Assembly: GCA_013042915.1 (NCBI GenBank)
Contig: JABDPF010000048.1
Location: forward strand, 1-64,000
DNA length: 64,000 nucleotides
Direction: 5' to 3'
Origin: Lysobacterales bacterium
GTDB lineage: Bacteria; Pseudomonadota; Gammaproteobacteria; Xanthomonadales; SZUA-36
Position numbers and translations under genes: made by a program. This document shows, one piece after another, positions 50,517-60,924 of this stretch. The notes beneath the pieces are model-generated. The model was given only the letters and a program-made list of their open reading frames with translations, did no database searches and was not told the DNA's origin. Every line of letters starts with the position of its first letter. Positions within the stretch are counted from its first letter, which is position 1.

Positions 50517-51188
50517 ATGAGAGTCCTTGTCATTGAAGACAGCGTTGAACTGGCCAGGCAGATCAAGTCTGAGCTGGAGCGCTTGATGTACGTCGTGGAC
50601 GTGGCCTACGATGGCGAGGAAGGGCAGCATCTTGGCGCCACCGAACCTTATGATGCCGTGATCCTCGACCTGGGGATTCCAAAGCGTGACGGGCTGGCCG
50701 TGCTGGAGAACTGGCGTGACGGCGGGGTCGAGGTGCCGGTAATCGTCCTCACTTCGCGCAAGACCTGGCGGGAACGGGTCATGGGGCTGCGCGCCGGGGC
50801 GGATGATTACATCGGAAAACCGTTCGAGTACGAAGAACTGGAAGCGCGTCTCGAGGCGGTCATTCGCCGATCAACCGGCCACGCCACGTCCCTCGCAAGA
50901 TACGGCGGTCTTGTTCTGGACCCATCGAGTGCTCGAGTCACGTTAAACGGCGACCGGGTCGAGCTAACCGCGCTGGAGTACCGAACCCTCGGTTACCTCC
51001 TGCAACATCAGGGAGAAGTGGTCTCCAAGGCGCGTCTGACCGAGCATATCTATCATCAGGATTTCGACCTGGACTCGAACGTGATCGAGGTCCTGATCAA
51101 CCGCTTGCGGAAAAAACTGGCGCCGGGCCTGATTTACACACGCAGGGGGCTCGGATACCAACTGGGTAAGGAGAAGGAACGTGCGTAG
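50517..51188 (+). CDS. phoP: PhoP-like OmpR-family response regulator
   Basis: 223 residues from ATG 50517 (MRVLVIEDSVELARQIK; family start). Receiver domain with Glu7/Asp8, phospho-acceptor Asp51 in ILDLGIPKRDG, Thr79/Ser80 and Lys101 in DDYIGKPF. The winged-helix DNA-binding domain ends NRLRKKLAPGLIYTRRGLGYQL. Motifs and the linked kinase are closest to PhoP; the PhoP-type operator upstream supports this. The kinase start overlaps its end by 8 bp. Confidence 0.88.
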   Translation: MRVLVIEDSVELARQIKSELERLMYVVDVAYDGEEGQHLGATEPYDAVILDLGIPKRDGLAVLENWRDGGVEVPVIVLTSRKTWRERVMGLRAGADDYIGKPFEYEELEARLEAVIRRSTGHATSLARYGGLVLDPSSARVTLNGDRVELTALEYRTLGYLLQHQGEVVSKARLTEHIYHQDFDLDSNVIEVLINRLRKKLAPGLIYTRRGLGYQLGKEKERA

Positions 51189-52515
51189 GCGCTTGACGAG
51201 CCGCATCATCATACTGTCCGTTTTCTGGGTCGCCATCGCGTTGGTGGCAACGGCTGCGTTGCTGACCTGGTTGTATCGCGATCACATCGAACAGCATTAT
51301 GACGCCCACGTGTTCACACACGTCGAAGAGTTGATTGCAGACGTTACGGTGCGTCCGGACGGACAACCCTACCTGTATCGCCAGCCTACCGACCCGCGTT
51401 TTTATCGAGCGAATTCTGGCTGGTACTGGCAGGTCGTCATCGGTGGCCGGATATTGGCGAAGTCCGATTCCCTGGGCGATCGTGACTTGGATATCAGCGA
51501 ACTGAACTTCGATGAAAACCACGATGCACAGATTCTGCTCGATCCCCTGGGGCAGAGATTGCGTGCCCGGGTGGTGCACGTTATGCCCCAGAATATCGAT
51601 GAGGAAGTGACCATCGTGGCGACTGCACCGGAGATTCAGATACAAGATGACGTGGCCGATTTCGGTTGGCATATTGCGCTTGCATTCGCAGTGTTGGGGC
51701 TCGGTCTGACCATGGCGGTGCTGGTCCAAGTGTTCGTCGCCCTGCGCCCGCTGAAGGCCATTCGCGAAGCGATCGGAGAAGTCCATGCCGGTCACATCGA
51801 CCGGTTACCCCGTGATTTTCCGCTTGACGTTCAGCCGCTGGTGAGCGAGCTGAATTCTCTCATCGACCACAATGAAACGGTCCTGAAAAGGGCGAGGACG
51901 CAACTTGCCGACCTGGCGCATGTTTTGAACACGCCACTCACGGTGATTCGCAACGAGGCGCGCAGTATTCATTCGAAGCAAGGTCAGCTGATCCTGGACC
52001 AGGCACATACGATGTCAGGTGCCATCGACCATTACCTCTCCCGGGCGCGCATTTCTGGCCAAAAGAACGTCATGGGTTACCGGACCAGCATCAAATCCGT
52101 GATCGACGACTTGAGCTTCGCAATGAATCGGATCTACGAGAATCGCGACATCACCCTGGAGTTGTGCAGCAAGGGTGATTGCCGTTTTCGCGGGGAAGTT
52201 CAGGATCTGGAGGAAATGCTGGGTAACTTGTTGGACAACGCCTGCAAATGGGCGACGAAACGGGTTGAGGTCCGTTGCGGGCTGGACGGTGACCGACTGA
52301 GTATCTTCTTCGATGACGACGGTCCCGGCATCGCCGAAGAGGAACTGCAAGCTGTCACCCAGCGCGGGAAAAAGCTCGACGAGAATGCTCCCGGCTACGG
52401 CCAGGGTTTGAGCATCGTTCGGGAAATCGCCGAGCTCTACAATGGTCACCTGACACTAGGTAAAAGCGAGCTCGGCGGCCTGAGCGCTGAGCTGGAACTG
52501 CCGGCGGTCATTTGA
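51181..52515 (+). CDS. phoQ: PhoQ-like sensor histidine kinase
   Basis: 444 residues from GTG 51181. Two membrane helices (about 10-31 and 163-187) bracket a periplasmic sensor of about 130 residues, then HAMP, dimerisation helix with His247 in LADLAHVLNTPLTVIRNE, N-box EEMLGNLLDNACKWA, and DDDGPGIAEEE. The catalytic half aligns well with E. coli PhoQ (DNACKY, GQGVGLAVAREI). The sensor has only scattered acidic residues (DENHD, DID-EE), so magnesium/cation sensing is not certain. Confidence 0.87.
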   Translation: MRRRLTSRIIILSVFWVAIALVATAALLTWLYRDHIEQHYDAHVFTHVEELIADVTVRPDGQPYLYRQPTDPRFYRANSGWYWQVVIGGRILAKSDSLGDRDLDISELNFDENHDAQILLDPLGQRLRARVVHVMPQNIDEEVTIVATAPEIQIQDDVADFGWHIALAFAVLGLGLTMAVLVQVFVALRPLKAIREAIGEVHAGHIDRLPRDFPLDVQPLVSELNSLIDHNETVLKRARTQLADLAHVLNTPLTVIRNEARSIHSKQGQLILDQAHTMSGAIDHYLSRARISGQKNVMGYRTSIKSVIDDLSFAMNRIYENRDITLELCSKGDCRFRGEVQDLEEMLGNLLDNACKWATKRVEVRCGLDGDRLSIFFDDDGPGIAEEELQAVTQRGKKLDENAPGYGQGLSIVREIAELYNGHLTLGKSELGGLSAELELPAVI

Positions 52516-52543
52516 GTCCGGTACATTCGATAGCATGAACCAC

Positions 52544-52564
52544 CGCTGAAAGGCGCTTTCAGCG
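52544..52564 (+). other. Hairpin after phoQ
   Basis: CGCTGAAAG-GCG-CTTTCAGCG, a perfect 9-bp stem with a 3-nt loop, 29 nt after the phoQ stop. No T run follows, so termination here would be partial; it may instead protect the phoPQ mRNA end. Confidence 0.5.
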
Positions 52565-52733
52565 TTCGGTAACGCCCCACGTGCTACATATGGTTCAAGT
52601 GGTTGGAGGGCTTTCCTTCTCGGTTCCTGGCGCCAATCTTCAGCTACCCGTTCGCAGCCGTAAAAGAGGAGTGAAGTGAACAATCTCCTCGCAGCCAGTT
52701 ATCCTCCTGGATGGGGCATAATTGGCCACGGCC

Positions 52734-52775
52734 GGGCGCCGCACGATTCCCCCCTTCGTGCGGCGCCCATTTTAT
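52734..52775 (+). terminator. Strong intrinsic terminator in the phoQ-ilvA gap
   Basis: GGGCGCCGCACGA (52734-52746), 9-nt loop, TCGTGCGGCGCCC (52756-52768), then ATTTTATAT. A 13-bp perfect stem on the plus strand. It lies 219 nt beyond phoQ within the 379-nt gap 52516-52894, suggesting a separate short transcript or a long phoQ 3' UTR. An unlikely 68-codon frame (GTG 52676, GAGGAG upstream) runs straight through the stem. Confidence 0.88.
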
Positions 52776-52894
52776 ATCGTGGAAGTTCGCGTGTCCGACG
52801 GCGCCACGTGAGCGATGTAAAAAGCGGTGTTTTTTTAAAACCCAAGGCCATGTCGTCCGCAATAGAGCGGGCTACTGCATGAATCCGCCAGCGG

Positions 52895-54430
52895 CTACAG
52901 CGGCGCCAGGAACATCGAGTAGGCCGGGTTGCCGGCCTCTGCAATGTACCCGTAGCCGGTGCTCTGAAGAAATTCCTGGAAGCGGGCCCCGTCTTCGTCC
53001 GGCACCTGGATTCCCATCAGTACACGACCGTACTCTGAGCCGTAATTGCGGTAGTGGAACAGGCTGATGTTCCAGTCGCTCTGCATGCCGGTCAGGAACT
53101 CCAGTAGGGCGCCCGGGCGCTCGGGAAACTGGAAGCGCATGATGCGCTCGTTGTCGACCGGGGCCCTGCCTCCGACCATGTGGCGGATGTGCTGACGCGC
53201 CATTTCGTTGGCGGAGAGGTCGATCACCGGCAGGCCGTGGGCGAGCAGTTGCGCCATGATTTCCCGCTTTTCCTTAACGCCGCCCTTGAGCGCCACGCCG
53301 ACAAAAATGTGTGCTTCGCGCGGATCCGAGTAGCGGTAGTTGAATTCCGTGATGCCGCGCAGACCCACGGTTTCGCAAAAGTCGAGGAAACTGCCGGGGC
53401 GCTCGGGGATGGTCACGCCCAGCAGGGCCTCGGTCTCCTCGCCCACCGCGGCGCGTTCGGCGATGTGGCGAAGGCGCGCAAAATTCACGTTGGCGCCGGA
53501 CAGCACCGCCGCCACGGATCGGCCCTCGCCGGCCCGTTCGGCAAAGTACTTCTTGATGCCGGCCACCGCGAGCACGCCGGCCGGCTCGGCAATCGCGCGC
53601 GTGTCCTCGTAAACGTCCTGCACCGCGGCGCAGATCTCGTCGTTGTCCACGGTGATGACGTCGTCCAGCAAGTCGGCGCAGATGCGGTAGGTCAAATCGC
53701 CCGTGCGCTTGACCGCGACGCCCTCGGCGAAATGGCCGATCCGGTCCAGCGTGACCGGTTCGCCTGCCTCGAAGGCCGCTTTCATCGAGGCCGATTCCGC
53801 GGCCTCGACGCCGATGATCCGGGTTTCCGGCTGCAGGTAGCGGCTGACAATAGCCATGCCGGCCGCCATTCCGCCGCCACCGACGCACACGAACAGGTAG
53901 TCCGGTGAAGTGTGGCACTGGCGGAACAGTTCCATCGCGATCGTCGCCTGGCCGGTAATCACCTCGGGGTCGTCATAGGGGTGCACGAAGGTCAGGTTTT
54001 CGTCCTCGGCAATGCCCAGAGCGTGTTCGCATGCGGTGTCGAAATCGTCGCCGTGAATGACGACGCGGGCGCCCTGCTTTTCGACCGCGCCCACCTTGAT
54101 TTCGGGAGTGATGGCCGGCATCACGACGGTGGCGTCGATGCCCAGGTGGTTGGCGGCCATGGCCACCCCCTGGGCGTGGTTGCCGGCCGAAGCGCAGATC
54201 ACGCCGCGTTTACGCTCGTCGTCACTCAGCGAAAGCAGCTTGGCGTAAGCGCCGCGCAGCTTGAAGGAAAAAACCGGCTGCAGGTCTTCGCGCTTGATCC
54301 GGATGTCGACGCCCAGTCGCGCCGAGAGTGCCGGCATGGCCTGCACCGGGGTTTCCAGCACCAGGTCGTCGAGCCGGCACCGCATGATGCCGGGCATGAA
54401 TTTATCGAACCAGCCGTTCGCAGACCGCAT
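52895..54430 (-). CDS. ilvA: Threonine ammonia-lyase, biosynthetic
   Basis: 511 residues from ATG 54430, fixed by AGGAGG six nt upstream although it overlaps leuB by 29 bp. PLP lysine Lys57 in VFSFKLRGAY, the SAGNHAQGVA substrate loop, and the phosphate-binding GGGGMAAG. Two C-terminal ACT-like domains (IPERPGSFLDFCETVG; FPERPGALLEFLTG) confer isoleucine inhibition and valine activation. Converts threonine to 2-oxobutyrate. Last gene of the ilvD-leuACDB-ilvA operon. Confidence 0.97.
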   Translation of the reverse strand: MRSANGWFDKFMPGIMRCRLDDLVLETPVQAMPALSARLGVDIRIKREDLQPVFSFKLRGAYAKLLSLSDDERKRGVICASAGNHAQGVAMAANHLGIDATVVMPAITPEIKVGAVEKQGARVVIHGDDFDTACEHALGIAEDENLTFVHPYDDPEVITGQATIAMELFRQCHTSPDYLFVCVGGGGMAAGMAIVSRYLQPETRIIGVEAAESASMKAAFEAGEPVTLDRIGHFAEGVAVKRTGDLTYRICADLLDDVITVDNDEICAAVQDVYEDTRAIAEPAGVLAVAGIKKYFAERAGEGRSVAAVLSGANVNFARLRHIAERAAVGEETEALLGVTIPERPGSFLDFCETVGLRGITEFNYRYSDPREAHIFVGVALKGGVKEKREIMAQLLAHGLPVIDLSANEMARQHIRHMVGGRAPVDNERIMRFQFPERPGALLEFLTGMQSDWNISLFHYRNYGSEYGRVLMGIQVPDEDGARFQEFLQSTGYGYIAEAGNPAYSMFLAPL

Positions 54431-55466
54431 CGGTAACCTCCTGGGTGCGCAAACCGTCTGGGTCGAGGTCGCGGGTCAGCACGCCGTCTTCCCAGCAGCT
54501 GTAAACGCCCGCCTCCAGCGCGTCGGCGGCCTCTCCGTCGTCCAGCGAATGCCGCAGCATCATCGCGGTGGAAAGCAACATGGCATACGGGTTGGCGATG
54601 CCTTGGCCGGCGATATCCGGGGCTGAGCCGTGGATCGGCTCGTACAGGCCGAAGCGCTGTTCGTTGATCGAGGCCGAAGGCAGCAGTCCCAGCGAGCCAG
54701 ACAGCATCGAGGCCTCGTCGGAGAGGATGTCGCCGAACATGTTCTCGGTCAGCATCACGTCGAAATCGCCGGGCCGGGTCAGCAGGTGCATGGCGGCGGC
54801 GTCGACGTACAGAAATTCCAGGTCGAGCTTGGGAAATTCGGCTTCGACGACGTCGCGCACCACGATGCGCCACAGGCGGGACGTTTCCAGTACGTTGGCC
54901 TTGTCGACCAGGGTCAGGCGCCGGTCGCGCTGCATGGCGATGCGGCAGGCGGCGCGGGTCACGCGCTCGATTTCCTCGCGGGTGTAGCGGCAGACATCCT
55001 CGGCCTCGTTCTCGTTGCGCCACTTCTTGCCGAAGTAGCTGCCGCTGGTCAGTTCGCGCACGATCATCAGGTCGACGTTGACCAGGCGGTCGGGCTTCAG
55101 GGGGGAAAAATGCTGCAGGGCAGGGTGCAGCACCACCGGGCGCAGGTTGCAGAACAGGTTCAGCGCCGAGCGGATTTTCAGCAATCCGAGCTCGGGTCGT
55201 TGCTCGGCCGGCCGGTCGTCCCATTGCGGACCGCCGACGGCGCCCAGCAGGGCGGCATCGGCTTTCCGGCAGGCATCGATGGTTGTTTGCGGCAGCGGCT
55301 CGCCGGCGGCGTCCACCGCCGCGCCGCCGATCCGTTGTTCATCCAGCTCATAGGTGAAGCCCTGCACCCCGGCCAGGCAATCCAGCACCTGGGCGGCCGC
55401 GCGGTATACCTCCGGGCCGATGCAGTCGCCGGGCAGTCCAACGATGCGGTAGTGTCTATTTTCCAT
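54402..55466 (-). CDS. leuB: 3-isopropylmalate dehydrogenase
   Basis: 354 residues from ATG 55466 ([20 protein letters not shown]). Oxidatively decarboxylates 3-isopropylmalate. Conserved GAVGGPQWDD, the substrate loop LFCNLRPVVLHPAL, RELTSGSYFGKK, the metal Asp residues in FDVMLTENMFGDILSDEAS, and GSAPDIAGQGIANP. Overlaps leuD by 11 bp and ilvA by 29 bp, indicating translational coupling. Confidence 0.97.
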   Translation of the reverse strand: MENRHYRIVGLPGDCIGPEVYRAAAQVLDCLAGVQGFTYELDEQRIGGAAVDAAGEPLPQTTIDACRKADAALLGAVGGPQWDDRPAEQRPELGLLKIRSALNLFCNLRPVVLHPALQHFSPLKPDRLVNVDLMIVRELTSGSYFGKKWRNENEAEDVCRYTREEIERVTRAACRIAMQRDRRLTLVDKANVLETSRLWRIVVRDVVEAEFPKLDLEFLYVDAAAMHLLTRPGDFDVMLTENMFGDILSDEASMLSGSLGLLPSASINEQRFGLYEPIHGSAPDIAGQGIANPYAMLLSTAMMLRHSLDDGEAADALEAGVYSCWEDGVLTRDLDPDGLRTQEVTDAVCERLVR

Positions 55467-56031
55467 GCGACTCTTCGTAGCGGCGGATGTCGTCCGCACC
55501 TTGCAGGATGAAGTCCAGGGGGTCAATGCCCCGCACCAGGCAGTAGGCGGAAAACGGGTCCATCGGAAAGTCGAACCTGCCGTAACCGCGTACCTTGAGT
55601 GATCGATTCTCGATATCGATCGCCACGACGGTGTCGGGGTTATCGAGCAGCCAATTTGCGACGGCCTCATCGACCGTAATCGGCAACAGGCCGTTCTTCA
55701 GCGCATTGCCGCGAAAAATATCGGCGAAGCGGCTACTGATGACCGCCCGAAAACCGTAATCCAGCAGGGCCCACGGGGCGTGCTCACGAGACGATCCGCA
55801 GCCGAAGTTCTCACCGGTGACCAGCACCTGCTGTCGCGCCCGGTCGTGGTTCCGCAGCGGGTTGTCTGCTTTATCGCTGCCGTCCTCGTTGAAGCGCCAG
55901 GCGAAGAAACAGGCGCGGTCGAGTCCTTCTCGGCCGGTCATGGTCAGGAAGTGGGCCGGGATGATCTGGTCCGTATCGATATTTTTGACCGGCAGATTGA
56001 AGGTGCGGGATTCGATCAAGGCCCGGCTCAT
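55456..56031 (-). CDS. leuD: 3-isopropylmalate dehydratase small subunit
   Basis: 191 residues; the swivel-domain subunit of isopropylmalate isomerase. [20 protein letters not shown] near the N-terminus and [17 protein letters not shown] with the substrate-recognition loop are diagnostic. Its ATG overlaps the leuC stop (ATGA). Confidence 0.96.
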   Translation of the reverse strand: MSRALIESRTFNLPVKNIDTDQIIPAHFLTMTGREGLDRACFFAWRFNEDGSDKADNPLRNHDRARQQVLVTGENFGCGSSREHAPWALLDYGFRAVISSRFADIFRGNALKNGLLPITVDEAVANWLLDNPDTVVAIDIENRSLKVRGYGRFDFPMDPFSAYCLVRGIDPLDFILQGADDIRRYEESHGK

Positions 56032-57428
56032 GGCGTGACCTCCGGCAACTCGCGCGGGTCGGTCACCCGGCCGGTCACGGCGCTGGCGGCCGCGGTCAGC
56101 GGGCTGGCCAGCACGGTGCGCACGCCCGGGCCCTGGCGGCCCTTGAAATTGCGGTTGCTGGTGCTGACCACCAGTTCGCCGGGTTGTGCGATGTCGCCGT
56201 TCATGCCCAGGCACATCGAGCAGCCCGGTTCGCGCCACTCGGCGCCGGCGGCGCGGAAAATTTCGTCCAGGCCCTCGGCTTCGGCCTGTCGCTTGGTCAG
56301 GCCGGAGCCCGGCACGACCAGGGCGCGGGTGCCGTCGGCCACCTGACGGCCCCGAAAGACCGCGGCGGCTGCGCGTAAATCCGAGAGCCTCGAATTGGTG
56401 CAGGAACCGATAAAGACCACGTCCACGGACTCACCGGCCAGCGGGCTCCCTGCCTGCAATTGCATGTAGCCCAGGGCATCCGGCTCGCCATCGGGCACCG
56501 AGCCGCCAACGCCCATCACCATTCCGGGATGGATGCCCCAGGTCACGCTGGGCTCGATGCCGGCGGCGTCGATTTCCACCAGGCGATCGAACTCGGCCCC
56601 GGGGTCGGTTTTCAGGGTTCTCCAGTCAGCCACGGCGGCGTCCCAGTTGGCGCCGGAGGGCGCCTTCGGGCGGTCCTGGAGATAGCTGAACGTGGTTTCG
56701 TCCGGCGCGATCAGGCCGGCGCGGGCGCCGCACTCGATCGACATGTTGCAAACCGTCATGCGGCCAGCCATGTCCATCGCGCGGAAGGTCGAGCCGAAGT
56801 ACTCGATGACCGAGCCGGTGCCGCCGCCGACGCCGATCCGTCCGATGATGTGCAGGATCACGTCTTTCGGGGTGACGCCCGGCTCGAGGTCGCCCTCCAC
56901 CCGGATGCCCAGTGTCTTCGGCTTGCTCTGCAGCAGGCACTGGCTGGCCAGCACGTGGCCCACCTCGGTGGTGCCGATGCCGAAGGCCAGCGCGCCGAAG
57001 GCGCCGTGCGTGGCGGTGTGGCTGTCGCCGCAGACGATGGTCATGCCGGGTTGCGTCGCGCCCATCTCCGGCCCCATCACGTGGACGATGCCGCGGTTGG
57101 GGCTGTCCCAACCGTGCAGTTCGATGCCGTGTTTTTCGCAGTTTTCGTACAGCGTCTCGACCTGGATGCGGGCCTGCGCGGTGGTCCAGTCGTATTCGCC
57201 GTGTTTGTCCGCCGGCGTGGTCGGCGTGGAATGGTCGATCGTGGCGAGGTGGCGGTCCGGGCGGCGCAGGGCGAGGCCACGGCGTTCCAGTTCGCTGAAG
57301 GCCTGCGGAGAAGTGACCTCGTGCAGCAGCTGCAGGTCGACGTACAGCACGGCCGGCGTTTCATCGGTCTCCGGCCGCACCACGTGACGCTGCCAGATCT
57401 TCTCGAACAGCGTGGAGGGCTCGCTCAT
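56028..57428 (-). CDS. leuC: 3-isopropylmalate dehydratase large subunit
   Basis: 466 residues; carries the [4Fe-4S] cluster of the aconitase-type isomerase. Cluster cysteines lie in [13 protein letters not shown] and [11 protein letters not shown], with [20 protein letters not shown] in the active site. The start overlaps the leuA stop by 4 bp. Works with LeuD. Confidence 0.97.
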   Translation of the reverse strand: MSEPSTLFEKIWQRHVVRPETDETPAVLYVDLQLLHEVTSPQAFSELERRGLALRRPDRHLATIDHSTPTTPADKHGEYDWTTAQARIQVETLYENCEKHGIELHGWDSPNRGIVHVMGPEMGATQPGMTIVCGDSHTATHGAFGALAFGIGTTEVGHVLASQCLLQSKPKTLGIRVEGDLEPGVTPKDVILHIIGRIGVGGGTGSVIEYFGSTFRAMDMAGRMTVCNMSIECGARAGLIAPDETTFSYLQDRPKAPSGANWDAAVADWRTLKTDPGAEFDRLVEIDAAGIEPSVTWGIHPGMVMGVGGSVPDGEPDALGYMQLQAGSPLAGESVDVVFIGSCTNSRLSDLRAAAAVFRGRQVADGTRALVVPGSGLTKRQAEAEGLDEIFRAAGAEWREPGCSMCLGMNGDIAQPGELVVSTSNRNFKGRQGPGVRTVLASPLTAAASAVTGRVTDPRELPEVTP

Positions 57429-58978
57429 ACCGCGGCCTTGAGGCGGTCTTCGTCGGGAAGCCGACCCTGGTGCTGCTGATGGCGGTTCATGATGCTGACC
57501 ATGGCGTGGGCGGCGGCCTCCACGATGTCGGTGGAAACGCCGGTGCCCTTGTACCGGTTGGGCCCGATCGTCGCGCGCACGGTGGCGCGGCCCTGGGCGT
57601 CGGAGCCGTGGGTGACCGCGCTGACCTGGAAGCGCTCCATGTGCAGGTCCTCTTCGAGAATGGCGCGGATCGCATTGACGATGGCGTTGACCGGGCCATC
57701 GCCCCTGCCGGTATAAATGCGCGGGGCCTGGCCGTTGTATCGCAGCTTCAGGCTGGCCTCGGCGGACTGGTCGTCGTCCACCACCTCGGTGTGGATCGAG
57801 ATCGCGTCCAGGTGCCAGGGTCCGCTCTGCTCGGTGCCCAGCACCAGGGCCTCGATGTCTTCGTCGTAAACGCTTTTCTTGCGGTCGGCCAGAGATTTGA
57901 ACTTGTCGAACAGCTCATTCATGGCCTCATCTTCCATCGAGAAACCCAGTGCTTCAAGACGCTTGCGGAAGGCGTGGCGGCCGCTGTGCTTGCCCAGCAC
58001 CAGGTTGTTCTCCGGCACGCCGACGCTCTCGGGCTTCATGATCTCGTACGTCTCGGCGTGCTTCAAAATGCCGTCCTGGTGGATACCGGCTTCGTGCGCG
58101 AAGGCGTTGCGCCCCACGATGGCCTTGTTCGGCTGAACGCGTGATCCCGTTACCGCTGATACCAGGCGGCTGGCCGGGTACAGGCGGGTCGCGTCGATGC
58201 CGGTTTCCAGGCCGTAGCGGTCGTGGCGTGTTCGCAACGCCATCACCACTTCCTCCAGCGAGGCATTGCCGGCTCGTTCGCCGATGCCGTTGACGGTGCA
58301 CTCCACCTGGCGTGCGCCGCCGTCGACCGCGCCCAGGCTGTTGGCCACGGCCAGGCCGAGGTCGTTGTGGTTGTGACAACTGAGGATGGCGTGGTCGGCG
58401 TTCTGCAAGTTATCCACGATGTACTTGAACATCTCGCGGGCCTCGCGCGGCGTGGTGTACCCGACGGTGTCCGGCACGTTCAGCGTTGTGGCGCCCGCGT
58501 CGATCGCCGCCTGGAAGAACTCGACCAGGTACTCGAGCTCGGTCCGGCAGGCGTCCTCGGCCGAGACCTCGATGTCGTCGAACCACTGCTTGCCGAACTC
58601 GACGGCCTCGACCATGCCGTCGATGATCTCCTGCTTGTCCATCTTGAGCTTGAACTCACGGTGGATCGGGCTGGTCGCGATAAATGTGTGCAGACGCTTG
58701 TGCTTACAGTTTTCCAGCGAACGGGCCACGGCTTCGATGTCGCCTTGGCGGGCTCGGGCCAGGCCCGCGATGCGGGAACCCAGGCCGAGTTCGCCGATGG
58801 CCTTGACGGATTCGAAGTCGCCCGGACTGGCCGCCGGAAAGCCGGCCTCGATGACGTCGACACCGAGTTCGTCGAGAACGCGGGCCACCTGGAGCTTTTC
58901 CTGCTTGTTCATCGAACAGCCGGGAGACTGCTCGCCGTCGCGCAGGGTCGTGTCGAAAATGGTTACGTAATTGTCCAT
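57425..58978 (-). CDS. leuA: 2-isopropylmalate synthase
   Basis: 517 residues from ATG 58978 ([20 protein letters not shown]). Condenses acetyl-CoA with 2-oxoisovalerate, first step to leucine. TIM barrel with the [11 protein letters not shown] signature and metal-binding [14 protein letters not shown]. The C-terminal regulatory domain (about 390-500) would bind leucine. A GGAGCAAGC segment lies upstream. The gap to ilvD is 20 nt. Confidence 0.97.
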   Translation of the reverse strand: MDNYVTIFDTTLRDGEQSPGCSMNKQEKLQVARVLDELGVDVIEAGFPAASPGDFESVKAIGELGLGSRIAGLARARQGDIEAVARSLENCKHKRLHTFIATSPIHREFKLKMDKQEIIDGMVEAVEFGKQWFDDIEVSAEDACRTELEYLVEFFQAAIDAGATTLNVPDTVGYTTPREAREMFKYIVDNLQNADHAILSCHNHNDLGLAVANSLGAVDGGARQVECTVNGIGERAGNASLEEVVMALRTRHDRYGLETGIDATRLYPASRLVSAVTGSRVQPNKAIVGRNAFAHEAGIHQDGILKHAETYEIMKPESVGVPENNLVLGKHSGRHAFRKRLEALGFSMEDEAMNELFDKFKSLADRKKSVYDEDIEALVLGTEQSGPWHLDAISIHTEVVDDDQSAEASLKLRYNGQAPRIYTGRGDGPVNAIVNAIRAILEEDLHMERFQVSAVTHGSDAQGRATVRATIGPNRYKGTGVSTDIVEAAAHAMVSIMNRHQQHQGRLPDEDRLKAAV

Positions 58979-58998
58979 GGGGCTTGCTCCTCGGTGGA

Positions 58999-60669
58999 TC
59001 ACTTGCTGTCGTCGTTCAGGTCGGGAAAGGCGGTCACGGCGCCCTGCGAGGCGGAAGATACGAGTTTTGCGTATTTTGCCAGCGCACCGGATGCATAGGC
59101 CGGGGGGCGTGCCTGCCACGAATCCCGGCGTGAGTCCAGATCGGCGTCGGTTTCCAGCACGCGGCGATCGACATCGATGGTCACGCTGTCGCCTTCGCGC
59201 AGCAGGCCGATCGGGCCGCGCCGGGCCGCTTCGGGCGACACGTGGCCCACCACGAAGCCGAAACTGGCGCCGCTGAAACGGCCGTCGGTGATGAGCGCCA
59301 CCTCGTCGTCCAGTTTCTGGCCGGCCAGGGCGGCGGTAACCGCCAGCATCTCGCGCATGCCGGGTCCGCCGGCCGGGCCCTCGTTACGGATCACGATCAC
59401 GTCGCCGGCCTGGATCTGCCGTGCCTGAACCGCCTCGAAGGCATCTTCTTCGCAATCAAAGACACGGGCGGGGCCGGTGAAAGAAAATTCTCCGTGCCCG
59501 GCCAACTTGGCAACGCAGCCCTCGGGAGCCAGGTTGCCATAAAGAACGCCAAAGCCCCCTCGCGCCGCCAGGGCCTTGTCGAAGTCGACGATCACGTCCT
59601 GGCCCGGCTTCTCGTCGACGTGCTCGCTTTCCTCGAACAGTGAGCGGCCGCTGACGGTCGGGGTGTCGGTAACCAGGCCCGCTCGGCGCAGCCGGTCGAT
59701 CACCAGCGGGGTTCCGCCAGCCTCGAACATGTCGGGAGCCATGTAGCGGCCGGCCGGCTTGAGGTCGCCGATGATGGGCGTTTTGCGCGAGATGGCGTCG
59801 AACTCGTCGATATCGAACGCGACGCCGGCTTCGCGCGCAATGGCCAGCAGGTGAAGCACGGCATTGGTGGAACCGGCCGTCGCGGTGGTGACGGTGGCGG
59901 CGTTGCGCAAAGAATCGAGCGAGATCATGCCGCGGGCGCTGATGCCCTCGTTGACGAGCTCGACGGCTCGCCGGCCGGCCTTGCGCACGGCATCCGGCTT
60001 GCCCGGATGAACCGCTGGAATGTCGTTCAGACCCATCGGGGAGAGGCCCAGAACCGTCATGGCCAGCGCCATGGTATTGGCGGTAAACTGCCCGCCGCAA
60101 GCGCCCGGGCCGGGCAGGGCGTCCTTCTCGATCGCGATCAACTCGCTTTCCGAAATCGTTCCCGCCGCATGGGCGCCGACCGCCTGGTAGACATCCTGGA
60201 TCGTGATCGGGATGCCCTTGTGTTTGCCGGGCATGATGGAGCCGCCGTAAATCACCAGCCCGGGAATATCCAGCCGGGCCAGCGCCATCGCTCCGGCCGG
60301 GATGGTCTTGTCGCAACCGACCATCACGACCACGCCGTCCAGGCAATGACCGCGGGTGGCCAGTTCCACCGAATCGGTCACGACTTCGCGAGACATCAAG
60401 GAGCACTTCATGCCCTCGGTTCCCATCGCGATGCCATCGGTGACGACAATGCTGCCGAATTCCACGGGCGTGCCGCCCGCCTCGCGGATGCCTTCCTTGA
60501 CGTGCTCGGCAAGGTCACGCAGGTGGATGTTGCAGGGTGTGACGTCCGACCAGGTGTTGATCACGGCGATCAGCGGCTGGGCCATTTCCTTGTCCCCCAT
60601 ACCGGTTGCCCTGAGCATGCAGCGCGCGCCTGCCCGCTCCGGTCCTTTCTTCATCTGGTCACTTTGCAT
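58999..60669 (-). CDS. ilvD: Dihydroxy-acid dehydratase
   Basis: 556 residues; makes 2-oxo acids for valine, isoleucine and leucine. The three cluster cysteines ([31 protein letters not shown]) suggest the [2Fe-2S]-type subgroup rather than the longer E. coli-type enzyme. ATG 60669 gives [19 protein letters not shown] 60654 is an alternative. First structural gene behind the attenuator. Confidence 0.96.
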   Translation of the reverse strand: MQSDQMKKGPERAGARCMLRATGMGDKEMAQPLIAVINTWSDVTPCNIHLRDLAEHVKEGIREAGGTPVEFGSIVVTDGIAMGTEGMKCSLMSREVVTDSVELATRGHCLDGVVVMVGCDKTIPAGAMALARLDIPGLVIYGGSIMPGKHKGIPITIQDVYQAVGAHAAGTISESELIAIEKDALPGPGACGGQFTANTMALAMTVLGLSPMGLNDIPAVHPGKPDAVRKAGRRAVELVNEGISARGMISLDSLRNAATVTTATAGSTNAVLHLLAIAREAGVAFDIDEFDAISRKTPIIGDLKPAGRYMAPDMFEAGGTPLVIDRLRRAGLVTDTPTVSGRSLFEESEHVDEKPGQDVIVDFDKALAARGGFGVLYGNLAPEGCVAKLAGHGEFSFTGPARVFDCEEDAFEAVQARQIQAGDVIVIRNEGPAGGPGMREMLAVTAALAGQKLDDEVALITDGRFSGASFGFVVGHVSPEAARRGPIGLLREGDSVTIDVDRRVLETDADLDSRRDSWQARPPAYASGALAKYAKLVSSASQGAVTAFPDLNDDSK

Positions 60670-60713
60670 CTTTTAATCCCGTGTCTCGCCTGTGTTTCGT
60701 TTCCTGATTGTTC

Positions 60714-60744
60714 AAAAAAAAACCCGCAATGTCGGTTGCGGGTT
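60714..60744 (-). terminator. Attenuator terminator of the ilvD-leu-ilvA operon
   Basis: On the minus strand: AACCCGCAA-CCGACA-TTGCGGGTT followed by at least seven Ts, a perfect 9-bp stem ending 45 nt before the ilvD start. The 5' arm segment ACCCGC is complementary to GCGGGT in the last codons of the leader peptide (GGG GCG GGT), giving a mutually exclusive antiterminator pairing. Confidence 0.88.
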
Positions 60745-60769
60745 TCCATGAATGCTGTGCTTTTCTGCC

Positions 60770-60835
60770 TCAGCCTGGACCCGCCCCGTCAATAAGAATA
60801 AGAAGCGCGATTGAAGCGCTGGTAAGGAGGCCCAT
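60770..60835 (-). CDS. Leu/Ile-rich leader peptide of the branched-chain operon
   Basis: A 21-codon frame, MGLLTSASIALLILIDGAGP ending G, with five leucines and three isoleucines, including the run IALLILI. It stops 25 nt before the attenuator stem. Ribosome stalling at the Leu/Ile codons when charged tRNA is scarce would favour antitermination, as in the enteric leu and ilv leaders. ATG 60835 has no obvious Shine-Dalgarno. An in-frame ATG at 60916, right at the predicted transcript start, could give a leaderless 48-residue version. Confidence 0.75.
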   Translation of the reverse strand: MGLLTSASIALLILIDGAGPG

Positions 60836-60924
60836 AAAGAGATTGCGAGCGCGCAGCCCGGCAAGTGCCGAAAAAGCTTTGGCCGCAAGGGGTGTATTTG
60901 ATTTGTGCGCGTGCATAGCGCCGG

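Noticed and set aside
52676-52882. 68-codon frame with GAGGAG upstream in the phoQ-ilvA gap
   Set aside because: It reads straight through a 13-bp terminator stem and gives a low-complexity Arg/Pro-rich product. The GAGGAG may be coincidental.
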